From Streptococcus sp. 2342 (GTDB lineage: Bacteria; Bacillota; Bacilli; Lactobacillales; Streptococcaceae), in NCBI RefSeq assembly GCF_013276795.1, contig NZ_VMLR01000008.1, forward strand, positions 1-64,000: a stretch of 64,000 nucleotides of DNA. The letters run 5' to 3'. Below the pieces are notes generated by a model, which ran no database searches, was not told where the DNA came from, and worked only from the letters and a program-made list of their open reading frames with translations. The position numbers were made by a program, and so were the translations under genes. Shown piece after piece: positions 24,891 to 35,401 of this stretch; the first letter of the stretch is position 1; each line of letters starts with the position of its first letter.

Positions 24891-25581
24891 AAAATTAAAT
24901 GCCCTACTATGGTTAAGATTACAAGTTCTTATCAGCAATTCAACTTTGTTGGCGACTCTATTGTTGCCTTTTGGACTGGCTGTTCTATATAATGAGTTCT
25001 TAAACAAGAGTGGAGAATTGAGTACGTATTTCCTTTCTATGAGTTTGACGATGGTCTTGAGTATGGGAAGTGGTTATATGGTATCGATTATGATGGCAGA
25101 AGATAAGGAAAAGTGCAATCTTAAATCACTCATCCTAAGTGGTGTGACAGCAACAGAATATACTTTCAGTATGCTCATTCTCCCTCTGTTGATTATGTTG
25201 CTTGGAATGATTTTACTACCAATCTATTTTAAAGTGGATGTATCAGGTTACTTATTGGCCTATGTTATCTATTTGGTCTTAGCAGCTATTAGTGTTATTT
25301 TTCTCAACCTTCTAATCGGTGCAGTGTCAGATACTCAGTCTAAAGCGCAAGTTTATAGTATGTTTCCTGTGTTTATCGTCTCTTTTTTACCCATGATTGC
25401 TCTTCAAAATGATACGGTTCAGAAAGTGTTGGATTACTCTTTTATTGGTCCAATTGTAAATCTTTTAAATAAAAAAGGTGGGGAAATATCTTTTTCTAAT
25501 ATTGGTATGTTACTTGCCTGGGTACTTGTGTTAGGAATAGCAAACCTCTTTGTATTGAAAAACAGCTATAAAGCAAGATAG
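24883..25581 (+). CDS. ABC transporter permease
   Basis: A 232-residue protein of about six membrane helices, ABC-2 type, with a cytoplasmic segment (EDKEKCNLKSLILSG) between helices 2 and 3, as in export permeases of the ABC-2 class. It overlaps the ATPase gene by 8 bp, so the two are translated together as an exporter. Confidence 0.82.
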   Translation: MFRKLNALLWLRLQVLISNSTLLATLLLPFGLAVLYNEFLNKSGELSTYFLSMSLTMVLSMGSGYMVSIMMAEDKEKCNLKSLILSGVTATEYTFSMLILPLLIMLLGMILLPIYFKVDVSGYLLAYVIYLVLAAISVIFLNLLIGAVSDTQSKAQVYSMFPVFIVSFLPMIALQNDTVQKVLDYSFIGPIVNLLNKKGGEISFSNIGMLLAWVLVLGIANLFVLKNSYKAR

Positions 25582-25590
25582 GAGACCTTT

Positions 25591-26232
25591 ATGAAACTAC
25601 TTAAAAACCTCGGCTGGTTTCTTCTAGCCCTTCTATCCTTTTTCTTTATCTATGGCTTTATTCAGGTGCTCGCGACTACGTCGCTTGCCTTAGGCGGTTC
25701 ACCCTATGCTGTGACCTTGCTCTATGTGGCCTTGGCTGGAGTTTATGTGTACGGCATTTACAAATGGTATCAGAAAGGTCCTGTTCGTATTGAGAAGAGT
25801 GGCTTCAACCGATTTATTTGGCTTCCTGCCTTGGTTTGGTTCTTATCTCTGGTTGTCCAGTTTTTCTTGCCAAATGATCCTTCAGTAAATCAGCAAATAG
25901 CGATAGACTTGACCTTGTCTCAACCACTTTTCTCATTCTTTGCGGTCGTTATTTTTGCTCCTTTGACGGAAGAACTTATCTTTAGAGGGATGTTGGCACG
26001 CTATCTCTTTCCTAAGCAGGACAATAGTAAACAAACTCTGATTTTCCTTCTGGTATCTAGTCTTCTGTTTGCCTTGATTCATTTCCCAGGTGATGTGCAA
26101 CAATTTTTTGTCTATTTTAGCCTTGGTTTTAGTTTGGGTTTGGCTTACATTAGCAGAAAAGGTCTGGTCTACAGTATTTCTCTTCACGCTTTGAATAATT
26201 TAGTCGGCTTTTTGATGATTCTCATGCTATAA
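25591..26232 (+). CDS. CPBP (Abi) family membrane protease
   Basis: A 213-residue membrane protein with the three CPBP motifs: EELIFRGML (glutamate pair and Arg), LLFALIHF (F-x-x-x-H) and HALNN. About six helices. In streptococci such proteins serve in bacteriocin self-immunity or peptide maturation. Its place next to a peptide-type ABC exporter is compatible with that, but no bacteriocin precursor is seen here. Confidence 0.82.
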   Translation: MKLLKNLGWFLLALLSFFFIYGFIQVLATTSLALGGSPYAVTLLYVALAGVYVYGIYKWYQKGPVRIEKSGFNRFIWLPALVWFLSLVVQFFLPNDPSVNQQIAIDLTLSQPLFSFFAVVIFAPLTEELIFRGMLARYLFPKQDNSKQTLIFLLVSSLLFALIHFPGDVQQFFVYFSLGFSLGLAYISRKGLVYSISLHALNNLVGFLMILML

Positions 26233-26249
26233 TAGAGTCAGGAGGTCAC

Positions 26250-26480
26250 ATGAAACGAGTAATTTTATTAGCAGTGATTCAGGCAGTTGTTCTGTTTTTC
26301 ATCATTGGGGCGTTAGCTTATGCCTTCAAAGGTGATTTCTTCTACAGCCATCTCGCAGTAGTCTTTGCCCCTATTGCCGGTATCTGGCGTTTTGGGACAG
26401 CTTATACAACGGAAATTGTCTTGCCTCGAAAGGCAGCTGAAATCGCTGAAAAGCGTAAAGCAGGCAAAAATTCAAAATAA
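26250..26480 (+). CDS. Small membrane protein, 76 aa
   Basis: A hydrophobic hairpin (VILLAVIQAVVLFFIIGALAY, then SHLAVVFAPIAGI) and a basic C-terminal tail. CAGGAGG precedes ATG. It is the last gene of the operon, before a terminator. No family recognised. Confidence 0.65.
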   Translation: MKRVILLAVIQAVVLFFIIGALAYAFKGDFFYSHLAVVFAPIAGIWRFGTAYTTEIVLPRKAAEIAEKRKAGKNSK

Positions 26481-26481
26481 A

Positions 26482-26510
26482 AGAGTCCGGTGAAGTTCAT
26501 CGGATTTTTG
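26482..26510 (+). terminator. Terminator of the membrane/ABC operon
   Basis: TCCG-TGA and TCA-CGGA arms around a short loop, followed by TTTTTG. Confidence 0.65.
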
Positions 26511-26522
26511 TATGGGCAAGTT

Positions 26523-26638
26523 AATACTCTTCGAAAATCTCTTCAAACCACGTCAGCTTCCATCTGCAACCTCAAAACAGTGTTTTGAGCAATCTGTGGC
26601 TAGCTTCCTAGTTTGCTCTTTGATTTTCATTGAGTATA
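26523..26638. repeat. BOX element, short boxA
   Basis: ATACTCTTCGAAAATCTC...CACGTCAGC, then directly the CAAAACAGTGTTTTGAG stem and the TTTGATTTTCATTGAGTATA edge. Part of boxA and boxB is missing. Confidence 0.88.
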
Positions 26639-26751
26639 ATTTTTAGGGTCTTCACTGGATTTTTAAAGACTGGCAAACTTTTCTGCTGATTTTCATGAAG
26701 AGCCTGCGCTTTTATGGTAAAATAGTAACAGAATAAAAGAGGAGAGAAACA

Positions 26752-28515
26752 ATGAAACGTAGTATGTATGCTGGTCGTGTTCGTGAGGAACACATCGGAC
26801 AAGAAATGACCTTGAAAGGATGGGTTGGCCGTCGTCGTGACCTTGGTGGTTTGATCTTTATCGACCTTCGTGACCGTGAAGGAATCATGCAGTTGGTTAT
26901 CAACCCTGAAAAAGTATCTGCAGAGGTTATGGCAACAGCTGAAGGCCTTCGTAGCGAATTTGTTATCGAGGTGACAGGTCAGGTTGCTGCGCGTGAGCAA
27001 GCCAATGATAAGTTGCCAACTGGTGCAGTTGAGTTAAACGTGACAGCTCTGACAGTGCTTAATACAGCTAAAACAACACCATTTGAGATTAAGGATGGCA
27101 TTGAGGCTAATGACGATACGCGTTTGCGTTACCGTTACCTTGACCTTCGTCGTCCAGAAATGTTGGAAAATCTTAAACTTCGTGCCAAGGTGACCCACTC
27201 CATCCGCAACTACTTGGATGAGCTTGAGTTTATCGACGTGGAGACACCATTCCTTTCTAAGTCAACGCCAGAAGGAGCGCGTGACTATTTGGTACCATCT
27301 CGTGTCAATAAAGGGCATTTTTACGCTCTTCCTCAAAGTCCACAAATCACTAAACAGCTCTTGATGAATGCTGGTTTTGACCGTTACTATCAAATTGTTA
27401 AATGTTTCCGTGACGAGGATTTGCGTGGAGACCGTCAGCCTGAGTTTACCCAGGTCGACTTGGAAACGTCTTTCCTTACTGAGCAAGAAATCCAAGATAT
27501 CACAGAAGGCTTGATTGCGCGCGTGATGAAAGAAACCAAAGGTATCGAAGTAACCCTTCCATTCCCTCGTATGAAATACGATGATGCGATGGCTCTTTAC
27601 GGTTCTGACAAGCCAGATACTCGTTTTGACATGTTGCTTCAGGACTTGACAGCAGTAGTCAAAGGTGTAGACTTTAAAGTCTTTTCAGAAGCACCTGCTG
27701 TAAAAGCCATTGTGGTCAAAGGCGCTGCGGACAATTATTCACGTAAAGACATCGACAAGATGACGGAAGTAGCCAAGCAGTACGGTGCCAAAGGTCTTGC
27801 TTGGGTCAAGGTGGTTGATGGAGAATTAAACGGACCAGTTGCCAAGTTCTTGACTAGCATCCAAGCAGAATTGACAACAGCGCTTGCACTTGAAGATAAG
27901 GACCTCGTTCTCTTTGTGGCGGATACGCTTGAAGTGGCCAATGCAACTCTTGGTGCCCTTCGTGGACGTATTGCCAAAGAGCTTGGCTTGATTGATAACG
28001 ATAAATTCAACTTCCTTTGGGTAGTTGACTGGCCAATGTTTGAATGGTCTGAAGAAGAAGGCCGTTACATGAGCGCCCACCATCCATTTACTCTACCACA
28101 GGAAGAGACTGCTCACGAATTAGAAGGTGATTTGGCGAAGGTTCGTGCCATTGCTTACGATATTGTCTTGAACGGTTATGAACTTGGTGGTGGTAGCCTT
28201 CGTATCAACCAAAAAGACCTTCAAGAACGTATGTTCAAGGCTCTTGGTTTCTCAGCCGAAGAAGCAAATGACCAGTTTGGTTTCCTTCTTGAAGCCATGG
28301 ACTATGGTTTCCCACCACACGGTGGCTTGGCTATCGGGCTTGACCGATTTGTTATGTTGCTTGCTGGGGAAGAAAATATCCGTGAAGTTATTGCCTTTCC
28401 TAAGAACAACAAGGCAACTGACCCAATGACACAAGCTCCTTCAACAGTCGCTCTCAAACAACTAGAGGAACTCAGCTTACAAGTAGAAGAAGATGAAACA
28501 AGCAAAACGAATTAA
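26752..28515 (+). CDS. aspS: Aspartyl-tRNA synthetase
   Basis: A 587-residue class IIb synthetase, bacterial type. It has an N-terminal OB-fold anticodon domain ([20 protein letters not shown]), catalytic motif 2 [18 protein letters not shown] (about residues 219-236), a GAD insertion domain, and motif 3 [15 protein letters not shown] near residue 533. GGTAAAAT -10 and AGAGGAGAG ribosome site precede it. No T-box leader is seen. Its end overlaps the YitT gene by 23 bp. Confidence 0.97.
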   Translation: MKRSMYAGRVREEHIGQEMTLKGWVGRRRDLGGLIFIDLRDREGIMQLVINPEKVSAEVMATAEGLRSEFVIEVTGQVAAREQANDKLPTGAVELNVTALTVLNTAKTTPFEIKDGIEANDDTRLRYRYLDLRRPEMLENLKLRAKVTHSIRNYLDELEFIDVETPFLSKSTPEGARDYLVPSRVNKGHFYALPQSPQITKQLLMNAGFDRYYQIVKCFRDEDLRGDRQPEFTQVDLETSFLTEQEIQDITEGLIARVMKETKGIEVTLPFPRMKYDDAMALYGSDKPDTRFDMLLQDLTAVVKGVDFKVFSEAPAVKAIVVKGAADNYSRKDIDKMTEVAKQYGAKGLAWVKVVDGELNGPVAKFLTSIQAELTTALALEDKDLVLFVADTLEVANATLGALRGRIAKELGLIDNDKFNFLWVVDWPMFEWSEEEGRYMSAHHPFTLPQEETAHELEGDLAKVRAIAYDIVLNGYELGGGSLRINQKDLQERMFKALGFSAEEANDQFGFLLEAMDYGFPPHGGLAIGLDRFVMLLAGEENIREVIAFPKNNKATDPMTQAPSTVALKQLEELSLQVEEDETSKTN

Positions 28516-29434
28516 GCGGTGGCGCTATTATCTGCGCCGCTTTGCTTATCAGATAAAAATTTTACGTGTCTTACAAAGCATCTCTCGCGAAAAATATGAT
28601 GAGAAGATTTCGGCCTCTCTGGTCTATGGTTTTTTATCAGCAGTAGCGGTCAATTTCTTTTTCCAACCAGGGCATGTGTATTCGAGTGGTGCGACAGGTT
28701 TGGCACAGATTATCTCGGCCTTGAGTAATCACTGGTTTGGTTTTCACATTCCGATTTCATTGGCTTTCTACGCGATTAATTTTCCTTTGATGGTCTTGGC
28801 CTGGTATCAGATTGGACATAAATTCACGGTCTTTACCTTTATCACGGTATCCATGAGTTCCTTCTTTATCCAGTTTGTCCCTGTGGCGACCTTGACGGAG
28901 GATCCCATCATCAATGCCCTTTTTGGGGGTGTTGTCATGGGCTTGGGGATTGGTTTTGCTCTACGAAACAATATCTCCAGTGGTGGGACGGATATCGTCA
29001 GTCTGACTATTCGCAAGAAAACAGGTAAGAATGTTGGCAGTATTTCTTTCTTGGTAAATGGGACAATCATGCTGATAGCTGGTTTGACCTTTGGTTGGAA
29101 ATACGCCCTCTACTCTATGATTACCATCTTTGTCTCTAGCCGTGTGACAGATGCTGTCTTTACCAAGCAAAAACGGATGCAGGCCATGATTGTGACCAAT
29201 CATCCAGACAAGGTAATTGAAAAAATCCATAAAAAATTGCACCGCGGAGCAACTATGATCCACGATGCAGAAGGAACCTATAATCACGAGAGAAAGGCAG
29301 TTTTAATCACTGTCATTACACGTGCAGAGTTTAATGAATTTAAACAGATTATGAAACAGGTGGATCCAAGCGCCTTTGTTTCTGTATCGGAGAATGTTCA
29401 TATTTTGGGACGGTTCGTTGAAACAGATAATTAG
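28493..29434 (+). CDS. YitT family membrane protein
   Basis: A 313-residue protein. A basic N-terminus ([12 protein letters not shown]) is followed by a five- to six-helix YitT/DUF161 membrane domain ([40 protein letters not shown]) and a C-terminal cytoplasmic DUF2179 domain of about 85 residues ([17 protein letters not shown]...). Function unknown. It starts inside aspS, so it is co-transcribed and probably translationally coupled. Confidence 0.85.
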   Translation: MKQAKRIKRWRYYLRRFAYQIKILRVLQSISREKYDEKISASLVYGFLSAVAVNFFFQPGHVYSSGATGLAQIISALSNHWFGFHIPISLAFYAINFPLMVLAWYQIGHKFTVFTFITVSMSSFFIQFVPVATLTEDPIINALFGGVVMGLGIGFALRNNISSGGTDIVSLTIRKKTGKNVGSISFLVNGTIMLIAGLTFGWKYALYSMITIFVSSRVTDAVFTKQKRMQAMIVTNHPDKVIEKIHKKLHRGATMIHDAEGTYNHERKAVLITVITRAEFNEFKQIMKQVDPSAFVSVSENVHILGRFVETDN

Positions 29435-29441
29435 TGGCCAA

Positions 29442-29465
29442 AAAAACCAGCGCGAGCTGGTTTTT
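29442..29465. terminator. Bidirectional terminator YitT gene / malR
   Basis: AAAAACCAGC-gcga-GCTGGTTTTT, a perfect 10-bp stem between convergent genes; its right edge touches the malR stop codon. Confidence 0.92.
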
Positions 29466-30450
29466 ATTTTTCGATAATTTTGTGGGCAATTAACTGACGG
29501 TAACAAATTTGTTTATTACTTTTAGCATCATTGATGATCTGGAGAATAGTTTCAAAGGAAACACGACCAAGTTCCAAGCTATTGATATCAACATAGGCCG
29601 CCAAGTTGAGCTTGGGATTGACTGAGTCGAAGCTGAGGACAGGGGCATCCAGTTGGTGTTTTGCGATGTAATCACAGACCCCTGCAGCAAGGAGACTATC
29701 AATGGTAATAATAGCGTCAATATTTGGATCGTGTTTGAAGAGAAGTCTACTAAAGCGATAACCATTATCTTCAAGAAATTCAGTAGCAAAGTAAGTCAGA
29801 TTAGTATCGAGAGGAAGTTGGTATTGTTTTAGAGCTAGCTCGTAACCTGTCAGACGGTCTTGTGTTACGAAGAGTCGCTTAGTACCTCCGATAAAGGCAA
29901 TTCGCTTGCATCCTTTTTTGATGAAATACTCTGTCGCATCAAAACCAGCTTGGACATTGTCATTATCGACAAGTGGAATGAAGGGAGATAGAGATTTACC
30001 TAAGATAAGGAAAGGAAATTGCTCGTCTGCTACTAACTTAACCAAAGGGTCCTCTTCTTGGGCATAGAGGAAAATCAAACCATCTACACGCTTACCATAG
30101 ACCATCTGAGAAATAGCTTTAAGACGCTCTTTGGCATCTTTACCTGTCGCGATCTGAATGGCGTAGTGGTTTTCAGAGGCGACTTGGGCGATACCACGGA
30201 GGACAGATGGGAAGAAAGGATTTTGATAGAAGGCGTCTGAGTCGTCAGGAAGGACCAAGCCGATAACTTGGGTATAACTGCTTACCAAACTACGAGCATT
30301 GAGGTTGGGGTGGTAATTGAGTTCCTTCATAGCCTTGCGAACGCGTTTTTTCGTTTCGTCGCTAATGGTTGATTTATTTTGAATAACACGGGTTACGGTT
30401 GAAGGCGAAACACCAGCAGCCTTGGCCACGTCTTTAATCGTAACGGGCAT
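29464..30450 (-). CDS. malR: Maltose operon repressor (LacI family)
   Basis: A 328-residue repressor. N-terminal LacI HTH (TIKDVAKAAGVSPSTVTRVI, then hinge helix KKRVRKAMKELNYHPN) and a periplasmic-binding-like sugar domain (IGLVLPD, DGLIFL, RIAFIGG). In pneumococcus MalR represses the malXCD and malMP promoters and is relieved by maltose. Probable operators CGCAAACGTTTGCG (35342) and a relative near 34963 are in this window. It is second gene of malA-malR. Confidence 0.93.
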   Translation of the reverse strand: MPVTIKDVAKAAGVSPSTVTRVIQNKSTISDETKKRVRKAMKELNYHPNLNARSLVSSYTQVIGLVLPDDSDAFYQNPFFPSVLRGIAQVASENHYAIQIATGKDAKERLKAISQMVYGKRVDGLIFLYAQEEDPLVKLVADEQFPFLILGKSLSPFIPLVDNDNVQAGFDATEYFIKKGCKRIAFIGGTKRLFVTQDRLTGYELALKQYQLPLDTNLTYFATEFLEDNGYRFSRLLFKHDPNIDAIITIDSLLAAGVCDYIAKHQLDAPVLSFDSVNPKLNLAAYVDINSLELGRVSFETILQIINDAKSNKQICYRQLIAHKIIEK

Positions 30451-30459
30451 AAAAATCTC

Positions 30460-31260
30460 CTATTTATGGTAATCTGGATCACGGAAATGTGTTTTATAAA
30501 AGATAGTGACCAGATAAAGGACAAAAAGAATGTTTTGTATAGTGATGAGGTTTGACATATTTTGGCCAAACAATCCCAAAATAAGCGTAATCAGAGTAGG
30601 TAATCCTAAACAGTTCAAGATAAAATGGTAGCACTCCTTAAAGGTTTTAAATGAAAAGAGGCGTGATTTCTTAGTGATATAAAGGAGGAGACTAGCCCCT
30701 AGAGAGACGATAAAGAAATTCAAACCAAAGAGGAAGCTTGCACCGAGAACTAGGAAGAGACTGATATAGATACGATTCTGCTGGTACCAGTCTTTAGAAA
30801 TGGCTTGGGTCAAGCTGTCTTTGCTTTTGAAACTCTCAGTCTCAATGGCTCGGTAAGAGATGCGAGTCAGTTCCTTGCTTTCCTTGCTGATGACCAGTTC
30901 TTTTGTGTCGAAATGCAGTTGCAAGTCCTTAGGTAATTCCTTGCTTTGACTTGGACCGATCACAATAGAAGGCTCTTGACTAGCTGTTCCAGTATAAGTT
31001 AATTTACCATCAACAATTGTAGCGTGTTCAGAGAGATCCTGGACAACCTTATCTGTCAATGGTTCATAGACATTATCGATAAAGGTTTCTAGCGGATAAG
31101 TCTCCTGTGAGCTGTTTTGGATGGCAATAGGTACCATAGATAAGCTGATAAGGAAGATACTGGTAAAGAGAAGCTGAAACCAGTTGAGTCCGAAACGTTT
31201 GGACAGGGGCTTACGAAATCCCCAAATACTTGAAAAATATGAAAATGGATATGGAAGCAT
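30460..31260 (-). CDS. malA: Maltodextrin utilisation protein MalA (DUF1189)
   Basis: A 266-residue membrane protein with one N-terminal helix, an external domain of about 110 residues and three to four C-terminal helices. It matches the DUF1189 family, linked to maltose operons in Firmicutes; its biochemical role is not established. It is first gene of the malA-malR operon, nine bases before malR. Confidence 0.85.
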   Translation of the reverse strand: MLPYPFSYFSSIWGFRKPLSKRFGLNWFQLLFTSIFLISLSMVPIAIQNSSQETYPLETFIDNVYEPLTDKVVQDLSEHATIVDGKLTYTGTASQEPSIVIGPSQSKELPKDLQLHFDTKELVISKESKELTRISYRAIETESFKSKDSLTQAISKDWYQQNRIYISLFLVLGASFLFGLNFFIVSLGASLLLYITKKSRLFSFKTFKECYHFILNCLGLPTLITLILGLFGQNMSNLITIQNILFVLYLVTIFYKTHFRDPDYHK

Positions 31261-31297
31261 TTGTATCTTTCTAAAAGGTGTTTTCTATATGAGTATT

Positions 31298-31326
31298 ATT
31301 ATATAGAGAAATGTACTTTATTTCAA
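31298..31326 (-). promoter_or_regulatory. malAR promoter
   Basis: On the minus strand TTGAAA, 17 bp, TATAAT. No CGCAAACG-type operator is visible, so malAR may be independent of MalR. Confidence 0.75.
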
Positions 31327-31383
31327 GTCTAGGAGACAAATTGCTTGCTACAAGGATATTTTTACAGTAACAAGTTTTAAAAT

Positions 31384-31425
31384 GAAAAAGGGTGGCGGGG
31401 ATATATTATCCCTTGTCGCCACCAC
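31384..31425 (-). terminator. Terminator of malXCD, overlapping malD stop
   Basis: GGTGGCG (coding the last Gly-Gly residues of MalD) pairs with CGCCACC, followed by CTTTTT on the minus strand. The malD stop codon is in the loop. Confidence 0.8.
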
Positions 31426-32248
31426 TTGTAAGTCCTGAAACAAAGTTCTTTTGTAGGAAGAAGAAGAGAATACAGATTGGAAGGGCGATGAGGATAGCGC
31501 CTGCTGAGAAGTAGGCAATCTTCAAGTTCTTCGCATTGCTAACGAAGGTTTGGAGACCTACGGCAACAGTAAAGTATTCTTTCTCACGAAGCAAGAAACT
31601 AGAGAGGATGTAGTCCCCGAAAGGTCCCATGAAGGCCCAGAGAGCTTGTACGGCAACCATTGGGCGAACCAGTGGAAGAACAATTTGCCAGAAGCGGCGG
31701 AAGTGTCCTGCACCGTCTAGTTTTGCAGATTCGTCTAGAGACATTGGCACTGTATCGAAGTAGCCCTTCATGAGCCAAGCATTCATTGGGATACCACCAC
31801 CAACGTAGAGGAAGATGAGGAACCAGCTGTGGTTAAGGGCGTTCAACATAAGTGCCATAACGAAGAAGGCTGTCAAAGCGGCCATTGTTGGAACCATTTG
31901 GATAATCAAGAAGAAGACCAAACTTTGTTTACGAGCCAAGAAATTGTAACGGCTGTAAGCATAACCAGCAAGTACGATAATACTTGTTTGAACAGCCATA
32001 GTAATTAAGGCGATAATCAAAGTGTTGAGATACCAAGTACCGTATAGGGTTTCAGTAAAGAGTCCTTTAAAGTTATCAAAATTGAAGTCGATGTTAGTAT
32101 CGAGTTTAAAGGCCGCGACGTTACCTGCTTTAAAGGCTGACATGATGGTAATCAACAGTGGATAGATAATCACGATCGATAGGCCAATCAAGTAGAGGTA
32201 AGTAAGGGTTTGAGTCAGTCTACGTTTGAGTTTAATTGAGTTATTCAT
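31406..32248 (-). CDS. malD: Maltodextrin ABC transporter permease MalD
   Basis: A 280-residue MalG-type permease. The start at 32248 follows GGAGGACG; an upstream in-frame ATG at 32269 lies inside malC and is rejected. Six membrane helices and the EAA loop [20 protein letters not shown], which docks on the ATPase. It works with MalC and the lipoprotein MalX. No ATPase gene is in this window; pneumococcal maltodextrin import uses the shared ATPase MsmK (known). One base separates malC and malD. Confidence 0.93.
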   Translation of the reverse strand: MNNSIKLKRRLTQTLTYLYLIGLSIVIIYPLLITIMSAFKAGNVAAFKLDTNIDFNFDNFKGLFTETLYGTWYLNTLIIALITMAVQTSIIVLAGYAYSRYNFLARKQSLVFFLIIQMVPTMAALTAFFVMALMLNALNHSWFLIFLYVGGGIPMNAWLMKGYFDTVPMSLDESAKLDGAGHFRRFWQIVLPLVRPMVAVQALWAFMGPFGDYILSSFLLREKEYFTVAVGLQTFVSNAKNLKIAYFSAGAILIALPICILFFFLQKNFVSGLTSGGDKG

Positions 32249-32249
32249 C

Positions 32250-33542
32250 TTAGACGTCCTCCATATCAAATGCGTGTAGTTTCTTGAATGCGATCATAGA
32301 GATTGAGATGACAATGATAGAGATAATCAAGGTAACAGCTGCCGCCATTGAGTATTGAGGAGATGTACCTGTTGTCAAACGGTAGATCCATGAGATCAAG
32401 ATATCGGTTGAACCAGCTCCACCTCCGACACTACCAGGTCCTCCACCATTGAAGAGGTACATGATAGAGAAGTTGTTAAAGTTGAAGGTGTATTGACTAA
32501 TCAAAGTAGGTGCCGCAACAGCCAAGATCATTGGGAAAGTGATGTTGCGGAATTTTTGCCAAGCATTGGCACCGTCAATATAAGCTGCTTCGTAAAGGTC
32601 GTTAGGAATAGATTGCAAGATACCCAAGGTCAAAACGTAGATGTATGGGAATCCAAGCCAACCCTGCATCATAATCAAGGCAATCTTAGTCCAAGTTGGG
32701 TCTGTTTTCCAAGGAATAAGAGTACCATCAAGGAAAGGAAGGAATTTAGCTAAGATTGGCAATACTTGAGTGTTGATGGCTCCGACACTATCGTTAAACA
32801 TATTTGAGAATGTCAAGATAGTGATGAAGGCTGGAACAGCCCAAGGAAGAAGGAAAATAACACCAAAGATACGTTTTCCTTTGATAAATGGTTGGTTAGC
32901 AATGATAGCTGTGAAGATACCGATGACGATCTGTAAAGTTGAGGCAGCCAAAGCCCAGATGATAGTCCAAGAAAGAACGGCACCAAAGGCAGAACGGAAG
33001 GTACTCAAACTCCAGATGTTCGTAAAGTTGGTCAAACCAACCCAGTCCAACAATTTGTTTGGTGGCAAGTGCTGGAAGTCATAGTTGGTAAAGGCGATCA
33101 TCAAGGTTACGATAACCGGGAATATAATCGCAAAAGTCATGGCAACATAAGATGGAATGATCAAGAGGTAAGGGAAACCATTTTCATAGATTCCTTTGAT
33201 CATTTCTTTAAAGGTAAGTGCTACTGGTATGCCATTGTTAATGTGTTTGGCAGTTGTATGTGCATCTTTGATATTTGCGAAATAAAAGAGTACATAAACA
33301 ACTACAAAGATTAAATGGAAGGCACCACGAATCAGCATAAAGAGGGAATTATCACGACCTGGTTTGTCACCAAGAGTGATGAGATTGCTCAATTCAGGGG
33401 CTGCAAGTGCTAGGAAGTAAAGGACAAATACGATGGTTACACCAAGGAATATAAAACCTTTGGATTTTTGTTTATTGTAAATCTGTCCTAACCCAGGAAT
33501 GATAGACAGCAGAGCTGCTTTACTAGGTTGTTGCTTTTCCAT
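32250..33542 (-). CDS. malC: Maltodextrin ABC transporter permease MalC
   Basis: A 430-residue MalF-type permease. The start at 33542 has AAAGGAG upstream; the longer frame from 33557 is less likely. A cytoplasmic N-terminal part (residues 1-20), about eight helices, and the EAA loop [20 protein letters not shown] near residue 325. It forms the heterodimeric channel with MalD. The first ATG follows the malX-malC intergenic hairpin. Confidence 0.93.
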   Translation of the reverse strand: MEKQQPSKAALLSIIPGLGQIYNKQKSKGFIFLGVTIVFVLYFLALAAPELSNLITLGDKPGRDNSLFMLIRGAFHLIFVVVYVLFYFANIKDAHTTAKHINNGIPVALTFKEMIKGIYENGFPYLLIIPSYVAMTFAIIFPVIVTLMIAFTNYDFQHLPPNKLLDWVGLTNFTNIWSLSTFRSAFGAVLSWTIIWALAASTLQIVIGIFTAIIANQPFIKGKRIFGVIFLLPWAVPAFITILTFSNMFNDSVGAINTQVLPILAKFLPFLDGTLIPWKTDPTWTKIALIMMQGWLGFPYIYVLTLGILQSIPNDLYEAAYIDGANAWQKFRNITFPMILAVAAPTLISQYTFNFNNFSIMYLFNGGGPGSVGGGAGSTDILISWIYRLTTGTSPQYSMAAAVTLIISIIVISISMIAFKKLHAFDMEDV

Positions 33543-33612
33543 AATAACTCCTTTCATAGGATACTGGTTTCTAATTAAAACCTAAACTATATATGTTTTT
33601 GATTGATAAATT

Positions 33613-33642
33613 CAAAGGGGGATTTGATTTCCACCCCCCTTG
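33613..33642 (-). terminator. Hairpin between malX and malC (partial terminator)
   Basis: CAAGGGGGG pairs with CCCCCTTTG on the minus strand with no long U-run. This placement is typical of a partial terminator or mRNA-stabilising hairpin that raises binding-protein output above permease output. Confidence 0.65.
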
Positions 33643-33652
33643 AACAAATTTT

Positions 33653-34924
33653 TTATTCACCAAATTTTTGTTTGATTGTTTCTTTGATCAATGTTACAGC
33701 GTCGTTAGCAGCTGTTTTCGCATCTTTCTTACCACTTACAGCATCAAAGAGCATAGTTTTCGCTGGATCCCAAACTGCAGACATTTGAGAGATATTTGGC
33801 ATTGGTTGAGCGTTCTTGAACTGTTTGATAACAGCTGTTGTCAACTCATCATTTTTACCTTCAGCATATGTACGAGCTTCAGTGTTAGCTGGGATTTCGT
33901 TAGTTGTATCGTAGAAGGCTTTTTGTTCTTCAGTTGAAACAAGGAAGTCTACAAATTTTTGAGCGCCTTCAAGGTTCTTAGTGCTTGATGGGATAATCCA
34001 AGCTTTACCACCACCGAATGCAGCATATTCTTTTCCATTTGGAAGAGTTGGGATAGTTGCAACACCGTAGTTTACTTTAGCATCTTTAAAGGCTTGAGCT
34101 TTCCAAGGTCCGTCGATGATAGCAGCTGTTTTACCTTCTTGGAATTGAGTTTGGATTAAGTTGCCAGCACCTTCAGTATCTTGCATACCTTTAGGCCATT
34201 TTTCATACCAAGATTTAGCGTAGTTGATACCTGCGATAGAACCGTCGTTTGCAAGACCGATATCTTTAGCGTCTTTACCGTTTTGTCCGAATACGTAAGC
34301 ACCGTTACCAGCAAGAAGTCCATATGCATAGTAGAAGTTTGTCCAGTCAGCTAGGAAAGCAGAAGTTTTTCCATCTTCTCCAGCGAAGGCATATTTGCTA
34401 TCTTTAGCAAGGTTTTCTAAGTCAGCAAAAGTTTTTGGAGCTTCTTTTACCAAGTCTTTGTTGTAGTACATAACAAGTGACTCGATAACAGCAGGAGCAC
34501 CGTAAACTTTACCATCAGCAGCTGTCACAAGAGATTTAGTTTTATCATCTGTTTTAGCACCGTCGCTCAATTTCACTTCTGAGAGTTGTCCGTCAGTACC
34601 AAGGCTACCTACACGGTCGTATGGAGCCATCATAACGTCAGCAGCTTGACCTGATTGGTTGTCAAGAGAAAGTTTGTCAAGCCCACCCATTTGGTCTCCT
34701 GTTTTGATGGTAACTTTTACGCCAGCTTCTTTTTCGTAAGCTTTTGCAGCTGATTCAGCAAAGGCTTTATATTGGTCTTCAACGTAGAAAGTGAGTTCTT
34801 TCGCTTCGGATGAACCAGAATCAGCAGGTTTATCAGCAGTTTTGCTTCCGCAAGCTACCAAAAGCAAGCTAGCAAGTGTAACAGTTCCAAGCACAGCAGC
34901 GCTCTTCATGAATTTAGATGACAT
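33653..34924 (-). CDS. malX: Maltodextrin-binding lipoprotein MalX
   Basis: A 423-residue extracellular solute-binding protein. A lipoprotein signal ends in LLLVACGS (lipobox LVAC, Cys about residue 25). The mature part is a family 1 sugar-binding fold with ELTFYVEDQYKAF, DVMMAPYDRVG and AIIDGPWKAQAFKDA. It captures maltodextrins at the membrane and passes them to MalC/MalD. First gene of malXCD. Confidence 0.95.
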   Translation of the reverse strand: MSSKFMKSAAVLGTVTLASLLLVACGSKTADKPADSGSSEAKELTFYVEDQYKAFAESAAKAYEKEAGVKVTIKTGDQMGGLDKLSLDNQSGQAADVMMAPYDRVGSLGTDGQLSEVKLSDGAKTDDKTKSLVTAADGKVYGAPAVIESLVMYYNKDLVKEAPKTFADLENLAKDSKYAFAGEDGKTSAFLADWTNFYYAYGLLAGNGAYVFGQNGKDAKDIGLANDGSIAGINYAKSWYEKWPKGMQDTEGAGNLIQTQFQEGKTAAIIDGPWKAQAFKDAKVNYGVATIPTLPNGKEYAAFGGGKAWIIPSSTKNLEGAQKFVDFLVSTEEQKAFYDTTNEIPANTEARTYAEGKNDELTTAVIKQFKNAQPMPNISQMSAVWDPAKTMLFDAVSGKKDAKTAANDAVTLIKETIKQKFGE

Positions 34925-34962
34925 AGTGTATTCCTCCTAAAGAATAACAAATTTTATAATGA

Positions 34963-35021
34963 GGAAACGCAAACGTTTTCCTTTATGGGATTAGTATAGC
35001 ACAATCGGAAAGCGATTGCAA
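34963..35021 (-). promoter_or_regulatory. malX promoter with MalR operator and cre-like site
   Basis: On the minus strand TTGCAA (35021-35016), 17-bp spacer, TATACT (34998-34993). A MalR-type operator (GGAAACGCAAACG-TTTTCC, 34963-34981) lies just downstream of the start point. The -35 overlaps GGAAAGCGATTGCA, close to the CcpA cre consensus. Confidence 0.8.
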
Positions 35022-35304
35022 GTGTTTTTTGTAAAAATTTTTAAAAAATTGTGAAAAAAGTAAACGCTTCATCGTCATATAATAGTAGAAAATCCCAAAA
35101 ATCGGTTTTGTTTTAAATTTAAAAAAAGTTGAGAAAACGATTGCCTAATTTACAAATGGAAAGCAGGGAGGATTCTCACTTTATTTTTGCTTAATGAGAT
35201 AAGTGAAACCCGTATTCCTATTTTGTTTGTTTCCTGAAAGAATATATATACGAGTAAGAAGAAAAAATTTTAAAAAAATAATCAAAAAAGTTATCTAAAA
35301 CCGC
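35022..35304. promoter_or_regulatory. Divergent malX / malQP control region
   Basis: An A/T-rich gap between the two mal promoters. A second cre-like sequence GAAAACGATTGCC lies at 35132-35144. No gene is seen. Confidence 0.5.
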
Positions 35305-35355
35305 TTGCATTTATCAAGAAAATAAGCTATACTAGTAATAGCGCAAACGTTTGCG
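35305..35355 (+). promoter_or_regulatory. malQP promoter and MalR operator
   Basis: TTGCAT (35305-35310), 17-bp spacer, TATACT (35328-35333), followed at 35342-35355 by the perfect 14-bp palindrome CGCAAACGTTTGCG around the start point. Repressor there would block transcription initiation. Confidence 0.85.
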
Positions 35356-35401
35356 TTCATAAAAATGTAATATCTAACTATAAACACATGAGGTGCTTAT
35401 T

